Translations under genes and position numbers: made by a program
Source: JANOSH01 sp031415695
GTDB lineage: Bacteria > Actinomycetota > Acidimicrobiia > Acidimicrobiales > Ilumatobacteraceae
Direction of reading: 5' to 3'
Length of the DNA: 64,000 bases
NCBI GenBank assembly: GCA_031415695.1
Contig: JANOSH010000066.1
Span: forward strand, 1-64,000
Part shown: piece after piece, positions 41,026 through 48,081 of the stretch
Layout: every line of letters begins with the position of its first letter
Numbering within the stretch: the first letter of the stretch is position 1
The notes under the pieces: generated by a model
What the model was told of the DNA's origin: nothing
Seen by the model: only the letters and a program-made list of their open reading frames with translations
The model's database searches: none

Positions 41026-42441
41026 GCGCCGGGCGATAGGCACGTTGGCTTGGAGCGCGGCACGATCGGCAGCCTCGCGACCAGCGAACCAGCCGTCGGC
41101 ATTCGAAATCGATGACGATCTGGTCGCACGGGTATTCGGAAACATGTCCTTTTGTCGGGCGGCCACCTGATCCTTGCGACCGGCAAGCACGGGCAATAGC
41201 GAGTCGCCGATGGTGGATGTGGCGTCGTCGGTCGCTGCTTGGGTTGCTTCTCGAAGGCGCTCGCCGATGCGGGATGCGAACGACAAAAGGAACGCTCGCC
41301 GGAACGACTTCGTACGTGATGTGCCGTTACGATCGACCGCTGCCCCAGCCGCGATCATGGCGCTAGTGGCCTGGGTGAGCAACGACGTGAACAACAATTC
41401 GACGATGTCGAGATCGGCCCCGAATCCGAACACCGTGACCATTCCCAGTTGGCCAAGGGTCACGGTCGTGCAGTGGTTCGCTCGGGCCACAACGTGCAGC
41501 AACACCGATTTAGCGTCGAAGTATGGATCGACGATGTGAACTCGCCTCGCCGTTGCTCCCGAGGCGTGGGTTGCTCCTACGGCGCTTGCGTCGAGCATGG
41601 CGAGGTCGATGGCGTGCCGAGCCATAAGCTCCTGGGCCTTCGAGGTGAGTGCGTCGGCCTCTTCGTCGAACGTGGTTGATTCGGCCTTGGCGAGTAGCCC
41701 ACGGACCTTGCCGAGCACCTTTTCGTCGAGTGTGGTCGTTGCCGAACTGGCCGACTGCGCGGGCAGCGGTTTGTCGCTCGGCGGCGGCATCAAGGTCGGT
41801 ATCTTTGCCAGCAGTCGCAAATGCAGGGCTAGTTCAATAGCGACGCGAACCTGGGTTACCAGGTGTATCTCGGCCACTAACGATTCGCCTGCCGGTCGGG
41901 CGAACAGGGCCTGCGGTGTCTGGCCTTGTACGCCATCGACAATGTCGAGCAGGTTGAGTTGGCGGCGCCAACGATCGTCGATATGGGTGGCGGTAGTGGT
42001 AGCTCGCTCGAGTTGGAGCGCGGCGAGAAGCAGTTGGTGATGGTCGGCTTCGAGCAGCTTATTGGCGATGTGGGCAAGGTCGAGTGGCTGCCAGCCCTCG
42101 GCGAACCGTTCTCGTATGGTGCTGGCCAGCCGGTTCTCGACGGCGACGGTGCCGGCGCGCACCCCGCTACTGAGGTGGGTCGAGACGAGGGCTTCGATCG
42201 CAAGCAGCAGCCCTTCCTCGTCGTTGCGCAGGCTGGCGAGTACTGCAGAATCGACCCGCTCGTTGGCTTGCGCCATCAGCTCAGCGTCGCTAGGCGTGGT
42301 GCGCGCCGCCGACCGGTGGACCGATTGATTCACCCGATCTGACCAGCGCGCCCACGCTCGATCTTCAGCCGACACGCGGCTAGCATTTTGCTGTTCGCGC
42401 TGCCGGTTGGCGTCTCGGCGCTTAGCGCTTCTGGAAGTCAT
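41020..42441 (-). CDS. DUF2786 domain protein
   Basis: The protein has 473 residues. KVRGLLAKAESTTFDEEADALTSKAQELMARHAIDLAML near 235-275 is the DUF2786 signature. It is followed by a region (DPYFDAKSVLLHVVARANHCTTVTLGQLGMVTVFGFGADLDIVELLFTSLLTQA) seen in actinobacterial homologues. The N-terminal 70 residues are basic and Arg/Gln-rich. The function is not known. The protein looks cytoplasmic, with no signal peptide. Confidence 0.82.
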   Translation of the reverse strand: MTSRSAKRRDANRQREQQNASRVSAEDRAWARWSDRVNQSVHRSAARTTPSDAELMAQANERVDSAVLASLRNDEEGLLLAIEALVSTHLSSGVRAGTVAVENRLASTIRERFAEGWQPLDLAHIANKLLEADHHQLLLAALQLERATTTATHIDDRWRRQLNLLDIVDGVQGQTPQALFARPAGESLVAEIHLVTQVRVAIELALHLRLLAKIPTLMPPPSDKPLPAQSASSATTTLDEKVLGKVRGLLAKAESTTFDEEADALTSKAQELMARHAIDLAMLDASAVGATHASGATARRVHIVDPYFDAKSVLLHVVARANHCTTVTLGQLGMVTVFGFGADLDIVELLFTSLLTQATSAMIAAGAAVDRNGTSRTKSFRRAFLLSFASRIGERLREATQAATDDATSTIGDSLLPVLAGRKDQVAARQKDMFPNTRATRSSSISNADGWFAGREAADRAALQANVPIARRS

Positions 42442-42711
42442 AGCTGCATCGTGTCAGAGGGGTGCGACAAAGTTGTGCAGGCTCTGGCCAGGCCGTGCTC
42501 GGCGAACTGCCCTGGCCTAATTTTAGATGATATAGTTGTGTATTATCCAAAAGCCGATCATCATCTTTAACCGAGATCGCGAGTGGGCCGACCTGGCCCG
42601 GTTGAGGCTGGCCGTAGGCCCGATGTCGAACTCATTGACGCCGACCGGCTCCTGACCGGCGACTGAGCTTGCTTCGTGAGGGGCAAGGAATGACCAACAT
42701 AGGCTTAGGGC
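42442..42711. other. Intergenic region with an AT-rich block and a possible gene-start remnant
   Basis: Bases 42520-42572 are distinctly AT-rich (ttagatgatatag, tattat), unlike the rest of the window. Immediately after, 42560-42664 can be read as IIFNRDREWADLARLRLAVGP and then a stop. That resembles the first residues of P-loop ATPases that begin F-x-x-R-x-x-E/EW. It is too short to call a gene. Confidence 0.35.
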
Positions 42712-43839
42712 ATGTCGGTCGCCGTTGTTGATTTGTTGCGCACCCTGGTTGGGCATGCGACGGAGAGTCGGACCCCGAACCTGGGGCTGATCGAGTGTGC
42801 GGCCGAGCGGCTGGAATCGGCCGGAGGTCGGGTGACGGTTATGGAAGGGCCGCCTGGTCGGGCGAACCTGTTGGCGTCGTTCGGGCCCGATACGCCGGGT
42901 GGGCTGCTTGTGTCAGGACACACCGACGTCGTGCCGGCAGGTACCGGATGGGCGACCGACCCATATGTGCTCACGGCCGATGGCGACCGGTTGTACGGGC
43001 GCGGCACGGCCGACATGAAGGGCTTCATCGCATGCCTGCTCGACGTCGTGGAATACCTGGGCCCCATGCGCACTCGCACTGAGCCGTTGCACGTGGCGTT
43101 GTCGTACGACGAGGAGATCGGGTGCGTGGGCGTGCGGGGGCTGCTGGCGGAACTCGGTCCGATGGGTGTCGCCCCCGACCTTGTGCTCATCGGCGAACCA
43201 ACCATGATGCGGCCGCGCAACGCCCATCTGGGCAAGGTTGCCTTCGACATCGGCGTGCATACCGCTGCCGGCCATTCGAGCCGGTCGCACACGTTACCGA
43301 ACGCCATCTCGGTCGCCGCAGCAATCATCGGCCGGCTCGACAACATCCAGCGCAACCACCGCCCGCCGAACCAAGCCGATGAACCAACGGTGACTGTGAA
43401 CGTTGGCACCATCCGCGGCGGCACCGGGTTGAACATCATTGCGGAAGCGTGCTCGTTCGCGTTCGAGGTGCGCCACGACGCCGCCCACGACCCCGACGTG
43501 CTGTTGCGGCCGGTTTGGGAAATGGTCGAGGAACAGCGCCACAAGGTCGCTTGCGTACACGGGCGTATCGACGCCGACGAGACGGTGCGTTACCCGGCTC
43601 TGGCCACCGACCGAATCAATCGCCACGTGATCGGGATCGAAGCCCTCGCCGGCGAAGGCGAGTGCACGCCTATCGGCTACGGGACCGAGGGAGGCTTGTT
43701 CGCGGCAACCCTCGGCGTGCCGGTGGTGATCTGCGGCCCCGGCGACATCGCCGACGCCCACCGTCCCGACGAGTACGTGACAGTCGCCCAACTAGACCGC
43801 TGCACCGACTTCCTGCACCGCCTACTCGCCGAGCGTTAG
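42712..43839 (+). CDS. M20 family deacetylase, acetylornithine deacetylase (ArgE)-like
   Basis: The 375-residue zinc peptidase-fold protein has SGHTDVVPAGTGW and LYGRGTADMKGFIACLL (first metal ligands), SYDEEIGCVGVRGLL (catalytic Glu and ligand), LIGEPTMMRPRNAHLGK and a dimerisation lid with GHSSRSHTLPNAI. The terminal ligand His lies in IADAHRPDEYV. ArgE-like members hydrolyse N-acyl amino acids. First gene of a rightward five-gene operon, 22 bases before the acyl-CoA-dehydrogenase-like gene. The catabolic context suggests N-acyl substrate breakdown rather than arginine synthesis. Confidence 0.87.
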   Translation: MSVAVVDLLRTLVGHATESRTPNLGLIECAAERLESAGGRVTVMEGPPGRANLLASFGPDTPGGLLVSGHTDVVPAGTGWATDPYVLTADGDRLYGRGTADMKGFIACLLDVVEYLGPMRTRTEPLHVALSYDEEIGCVGVRGLLAELGPMGVAPDLVLIGEPTMMRPRNAHLGKVAFDIGVHTAAGHSSRSHTLPNAISVAAAIIGRLDNIQRNHRPPNQADEPTVTVNVGTIRGGTGLNIIAEACSFAFEVRHDAAHDPDVLLRPVWEMVEEQRHKVACVHGRIDADETVRYPALATDRINRHVIGIEALAGEGECTPIGYGTEGGLFAATLGVPVVICGPGDIADAHRPDEYVTVAQLDRCTDFLHRLLAER

Positions 43840-43861
43840 ACCTTGCGCGTACGATCGTTGA

Positions 43862-45067
43862 ATGGCTCCCACCACGATTGATGTGCCCTCGACCGCCGAG
43901 TTACTCGCGCGAATCGATGACATTGGGCCGAAGTGGCGGGCGCGCATGGCTGAACTCGATCAGACCGCAGCGTTCCCTTTCGAGAACTTCGCTGAGGCGC
44001 AGGCGGCCGGGTTGCACAAACTCACGACGCCAAAGGAGTACGGAGGATACGGATACTGGCGAGACGGGAACTTCAGCGGGTACTACCGGTTGCTCGAACG
44101 CATGGCGTATTGGGATTCCAACACCGCGCAGCTGCTGCAGGTACACAACCACGCTGCCGGCATCATCGCGTTCCACTCTACGGCCGAGCAGCGGAACTAC
44201 TTCATGCCGCGCATCGTCCACGGCGCGTTCTGCGCGTCGCTCGGCTCCGAGGCCCACATCTACGAGAACGGCGCCGAGGTGCTCGATGCCGAACTCAAAG
44301 CGGTGGACGGCGGCTACCGGCTCACCGCTCGCAAGGCCTTCGCCTCGGTCGCGGCCACGGCTACCTACCTGATGGTGTGGTGCGCAGTGGAAGGCGACAC
44401 GCCCTACGCCGGGCGAATGGTTTTCGCCGTCGTCGCGAAAGATTCGCCCGGTGTCACACTGCTCGATGATTGGCAGATGCTCGGTATGCGGTCCACCGTG
44501 TCATGCGGCATCGAGTTCAACGACGTGTTCGTGCCCGCCTCGCATATGGTCGGCCGACCCGGTGGCTGGATCGAGGACGACCCGCGCACCTTTAGCTGCG
44601 CCTATGCGTCGAACCACCTCGGCACCGCCCAGGCGGCGTTCGATTTCATTGCGGACTATGTCTCGAAACGCCCCGACCTGCGCGGGTCCGAGACCGTGAA
44701 GGTTCGGCTCGGGCGCATGGACGCCCAGCTGTATGCGGTGCGGTGCGCCGTGCACGCCGCCGCGGCCCGGCTCGATGCCGGCGACGACCCCGACGAGTGC
44801 GAGGCCGACGCCATCCGCTCCATGCACCTCGCCAAGAACGCCGTGTTGTCCATCCCGTACGAAGGTTTCGACATTTGCGGCGCCCGCGCCACCCACGAGC
44901 GCTACCCGCTCGGCCAGCTCATGCGCGACGCCCGCACGTTTACGCTGCATTTCAGCGACGACCTGTACGTGCAACGCTTGGCGGTGAAGGCCCTGGGCGG
45001 CGGTTTCTCCGCAAAAAAAGCCCGTAGCGGCTCGACCCCGTTCGACCAGTCGAACGCCGGGGCGTAA
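43862..45067 (+). CDS. Acyl-CoA dehydrogenase-fold flavoprotein
   Basis: The 401-residue protein has ACAD N-terminal helices (AEAQAAGLHKLTTPKEYGGYG), the beta-barrel with FAD site (CASLGSEAHIYEN, YRLTARKAFASVAATATYLMVWC, TLLDDWQMLGMRSTVSCGIEFNDVFVP) and C-terminal helical bundle (ERYPLGQLMRDARTFTLHF). No obvious catalytic Glu is seen at the usual C-terminal place, and the barrel motif resembles DszC/SfnB-type flavin monooxygenases. It could be an oxygenase or desaturase of a non-CoA substrate. It sits inside the M20/HutI-like operon. Confidence 0.85.
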   Translation: MAPTTIDVPSTAELLARIDDIGPKWRARMAELDQTAAFPFENFAEAQAAGLHKLTTPKEYGGYGYWRDGNFSGYYRLLERMAYWDSNTAQLLQVHNHAAGIIAFHSTAEQRNYFMPRIVHGAFCASLGSEAHIYENGAEVLDAELKAVDGGYRLTARKAFASVAATATYLMVWCAVEGDTPYAGRMVFAVVAKDSPGVTLLDDWQMLGMRSTVSCGIEFNDVFVPASHMVGRPGGWIEDDPRTFSCAYASNHLGTAQAAFDFIADYVSKRPDLRGSETVKVRLGRMDAQLYAVRCAVHAAAARLDAGDDPDECEADAIRSMHLAKNAVLSIPYEGFDICGARATHERYPLGQLMRDARTFTLHFSDDLYVQRLAVKALGGGFSAKKARSGSTPFDQSNAGA

Positions 45068-45076
45068 CGTCTCACG

Positions 45077-45469
45077 ATGGTCGGCATTGGGGATGTCGAG
45101 GCCGTTGTTGCCGGTTTTCCCGGTGTCACGGAGGGCACGAGTTGGAACATGCGAACGTGGATGGTGGGTAGCAAGGGGTTCGCGTGGGAGCGGCCGTTCA
45201 CGAAGGCCGACGTGAAGCGATTCGGCAGCGATCCGGTACCCGCTGGTCCGATCCTTGCCATTGTCACTGACGGGCTGATGGAGAAAGACGCGATACTTGG
45301 GTCCGGTACCAAAGGCGTGTTCACCATTCAGCACTTGAACAACTACCCGGCGGTGCTCGTGCAGCTCAACGTTGTCGGCAAGCGGGCGTTGCGTGGGCTG
45401 CTCACCGACGCATGGCTGGCCAAGGCACCGCCCGCTCTCGCCCGAGAGTTTCTGCAGACGAAGCGCTAA
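45077..45469 (+). CDS. MmcQ/YjbR family protein
   Basis: This is a 130-residue protein. VEAVVAGFPGVTEGTSWNMRTWMVGSKGFAWERP, then GVFTIQHLNNYPAVLVQLNVVGKRALRGLLTDAWLAKAP, is the CyaY-like YjbR fold. No biochemical role is established. The gene starts 10 bases after the flavoprotein gene and ends 17 bases before the second M20 gene, so it is carried within the operon. Confidence 0.87.
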   Translation: MVGIGDVEAVVAGFPGVTEGTSWNMRTWMVGSKGFAWERPFTKADVKRFGSDPVPAGPILAIVTDGLMEKDAILGSGTKGVFTIQHLNNYPAVLVQLNVVGKRALRGLLTDAWLAKAPPALAREFLQTKR

Positions 45470-45486
45470 CGCGGCAAGCTAGAGCA

Positions 45487-46635
45487 GTGCATCCCGATAC
45501 CAAGTTGCTGATAGACGTCTGCGCCGTCGATTCGGTGTGGGGGCGAGAGAAGGCGCTGGCCGAATTGTTGGCCAGATGGCTGGACGACTGGGGCTGCCAC
45601 GAGGTGGCGTTGGTCGAATCTCGGCCCGATCGGCCGTCGGTCGGCGCTCGTCTTCGAGGCACCGGTGGTGGGCGTTCGCTTGTGCTCAACGGCCATATCG
45701 ATATCTACGAATTGTCGCTGGACTGGACCCGCGATCCGTTTACGCCAGCGCTGGAAGACGGCAAGGTGTTCGGCGCTGGTATCGCCGACATGAAGGCCGG
45801 CACCGCTGCGGCGCTAGCGGCGGTGAGAAGGGTCGCTCGGTCCGCTATACCGTTGCGTGGCGATGTGGTGTTCCAGGGCGTGTCATGTCACTTCGAGGGC
45901 GGAGTAGGAACGCGGTCGTTGTGCGAAGCTGGCTTCGTCGGCGACGCCGCGATTGGCTGCGAACCGTCGAGTAACACCCTTGGCATCGCCCACCGTGGCG
46001 CGGCCTATTTGAAGATCACCACCCGAGGCCGACAGGCCCACACTACATACAAGCACCTGGGCGTGAACGCCATCGAGACGATGGAACCAATTCTCGTCGG
46101 CTTGCGCAAGCTGGAAGCCGAACTGCCATACGAGCCGCACCCGCTTTTGCCCGGCGCACCGATTCTGAACATCGGCACCATCGAAGGCGGCACCAAGCAC
46201 AACCAGGTTCCCGACCGTTGCGTCGTCACCATCGATATTCGTCTGCTGCCAAGCCAGGACCCTCACGATGTGAAGCTCAGGGTCGAAGCAATGATCGACG
46301 AGCTTCGCAGCACCACGGACCCGCGCATCGACGCGGTCGTGGAGTTCAGCGAGCACTGGCTCAGCGGCCCTCGTCACGCGTACCAAATCGCCGACGACGC
46401 GCCCATCGTACAGATGCTGCACAGCGTCGTCGCCGGAGTGACCGGTGCCGCGCCACGCTACGAAGGCGTGCCGTTCTGGTGCGATCTCGTGGCGCTCAAC
46501 GAGTTCGGCGTACCGGGTGTCAACTTTGGTCCCGGTGACCCGCCGTACAACTTCCCTGACGAGTACGTCTTCGAGGCCCAGTACCTAGAAGCGGTCGACG
46601 TGTACGAGCGGGCCATCCGACAGTGGTGCGCATGA
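45487..46635 (+). CDS. M20 family metallopeptidase/deacylase
   Basis: From GTG 45487 the protein has 382 residues. LNGHIDIYELSLDW, FGAGIADMKAGTAAALAA, SCHFEGGVGTRSL, RGRQAHTTYKHLGVNAI and FPDEYVFEAQY form an M20 fold. In the usual DEE/EE position the sequence reads FEGG, and the first ligand motif is GHID rather than GHTD, so metal binding may be slightly altered. Relatives include succinyl-diaminopimelate desuccinylase-like and allantoate-amidohydrolase-like enzymes. The stop overlaps the start of the amidohydrolase (ATGA). Confidence 0.83.
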   Translation: MHPDTKLLIDVCAVDSVWGREKALAELLARWLDDWGCHEVALVESRPDRPSVGARLRGTGGGRSLVLNGHIDIYELSLDWTRDPFTPALEDGKVFGAGIADMKAGTAAALAAVRRVARSAIPLRGDVVFQGVSCHFEGGVGTRSLCEAGFVGDAAIGCEPSSNTLGIAHRGAAYLKITTRGRQAHTTYKHLGVNAIETMEPILVGLRKLEAELPYEPHPLLPGAPILNIGTIEGGTKHNQVPDRCVVTIDIRLLPSQDPHDVKLRVEAMIDELRSTTDPRIDAVVEFSEHWLSGPRHAYQIADDAPIVQMLHSVVAGVTGAAPRYEGVPFWCDLVALNEFGVPGVNFGPGDPPYNFPDEYVFEAQYLEAVDVYERAIRQWCA

Positions 46636-47906
46636 TCGGTGACCTGAATGTCGTCAACGCAGCGGCCGTGGCCCGGGTGCTGGATCGAGGCGAGGTACGG
46701 CGGGGCGCGGCGCAGAACGAGCTCGACTTGTTGAGCGACGGGTCGATCGCTATTCGGGGTGGGCGCATTGCAGCTGTCGGCCCGGCGGCCGTCATCGCGC
46801 GGGAATGGGCCGAACCCGGTGTGCCTACCATCGATGCCGCCGGTCGTACTGTGCTACCCGGACTTGTGGAGTGCCATAGCCATCCGATCTTCGACGGTGA
46901 GCGTCACGACGAGTACGCCGAACGCCTCGGTGGAGCGTCGCTAGCCGAAGTAGCGGCCCGAGGTGGTGGCATCTGGCGCAGCGTGGTCGCCTCCCGTGAA
47001 GCAAGTGACGAACGACTACTTGCCAACCTGGCCGCTGCGTATCGCCGATTGCTCGCGGGTGGTGTCACGACGCTGGAAGTGAAGTCGGGCTATGGCCTCA
47101 CAGTGGCCGAGGAACTTCGGGAACTAGCACTGCTCGAAGCGTCGCGGTCTTTGACGCCGATGGATTTGGTGGTGACGTTTCTCGGTGCCCATGTGGTGCC
47201 ACGCGACATCGGCGGTGAACCCGATGAGCGCGGTGCACGCTATGTCGACCTGATCGCCGAAGACATACTGCCAGCCGTCACAGCCCAGGGCATCGCCCGA
47301 TTCAACGACGTCACCGTCGAGGCTGGCCTTTTCGCGCCCGAGCAGGGGCTGCGTCTTATGCGTAGGGGCCAAGAACTCGGCCTTCCGGCGCGGGTGCACG
47401 CCGACGCGTGGGCGTCGTCGCGCGGGTGGGCCACCGCGGTAGAAGGTGATGCCGTGTCGGCCGATCATCTCACCTACACGCCCGACGACGAGATTCGAGA
47501 GGTGGGTACTGCCGACACTGTCGCAGTCGTGTTGGCCGCGGCCGAGCTCATCTATATGACCGACCGGCGAGCCAATGCCCGATTGTTCATCGAACAGAAT
47601 GTGCCGCTGGCCATATCCACCGACTACTGCTCATCCATTCACGCCACGTCGCTCCTGAACACGCTCGCTACAGCGGCGCCGTGGTTTCGTTTGACGCCTG
47701 CTGAAGTGATCGTGGGTGCGACTCTGAACGCTTCGTACAGCTTGGGTTGCGCCGACGATCGCGGTTCCCTCGATGTAGGCAAGCGAGGCGACTTGGTGAT
47801 TGTCGATTGTGTGCACCCCAACGAGATCTGTCTGGCAATCGGCGCCCCCATCCTTGACCACGTGATCATTAACGGTGCGGTCGCGTACGGTCGTCTTGAC
47901 CGCTAG
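46632..47906 (+). CDS. Imidazolonepropionase (HutI)-like amidohydrolase
   Basis: The 424-residue protein from ATG 46632 shows LPGLVECHSHPIFDGERHDEYAERLGGASLAEVAARGGGI and GVTTLEVKSGYG, close to HutI signatures. Metal ligands are His in HSHP, His in LPARVHADAW, His in AVSADHL and Asp in AISTDYCSSI. HutI opens imidazolone-5-propionate in histidine degradation, yet hutU, hutH and hutG are absent nearby. With two M20 enzymes and a flavoprotein, the operon may degrade another cyclic or N-acylated nitrogen compound. Last gene before a strong bidirectional hairpin. Confidence 0.83.
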   Translation: MIGDLNVVNAAAVARVLDRGEVRRGAAQNELDLLSDGSIAIRGGRIAAVGPAAVIAREWAEPGVPTIDAAGRTVLPGLVECHSHPIFDGERHDEYAERLGGASLAEVAARGGGIWRSVVASREASDERLLANLAAAYRRLLAGGVTTLEVKSGYGLTVAEELRELALLEASRSLTPMDLVVTFLGAHVVPRDIGGEPDERGARYVDLIAEDILPAVTAQGIARFNDVTVEAGLFAPEQGLRLMRRGQELGLPARVHADAWASSRGWATAVEGDAVSADHLTYTPDDEIREVGTADTVAVVLAAAELIYMTDRRANARLFIEQNVPLAISTDYCSSIHATSLLNTLATAAPWFRLTPAEVIVGATLNASYSLGCADDRGSLDVGKRGDLVIVDCVHPNEICLAIGAPILDHVIINGAVAYGRLDR

Positions 47907-48021
47907 GAACTGGGTCGAGCAGAAGCAGGCCTCCTTGTGCGCCGCGTTGCGCCCAAAGCGACCAAGCGCGCAAGATCGCCGGAGTTCCGTCCTCATCACG
48001 TGGCCTTCGAGCCAAAACGCA

Positions 48022-48059
48022 AACCATCGCGGCCCGGATTCCTCCGGGCTGCGATGGTT
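48022..48059. terminator. Strong hairpin between convergent genes
   Basis: A 17-bp stem with one G-T pair, aaccatcgcggcccgga / tccgggctgcgatggtt, loop ttcc. It follows the HutI-like gene (+) and the 920-residue protein gene (-). On the minus strand it is followed by tgcgtttt. Confidence 0.8.
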
Positions 48060-48081
48060 CGCACAATGACCTAGGTGTGCA

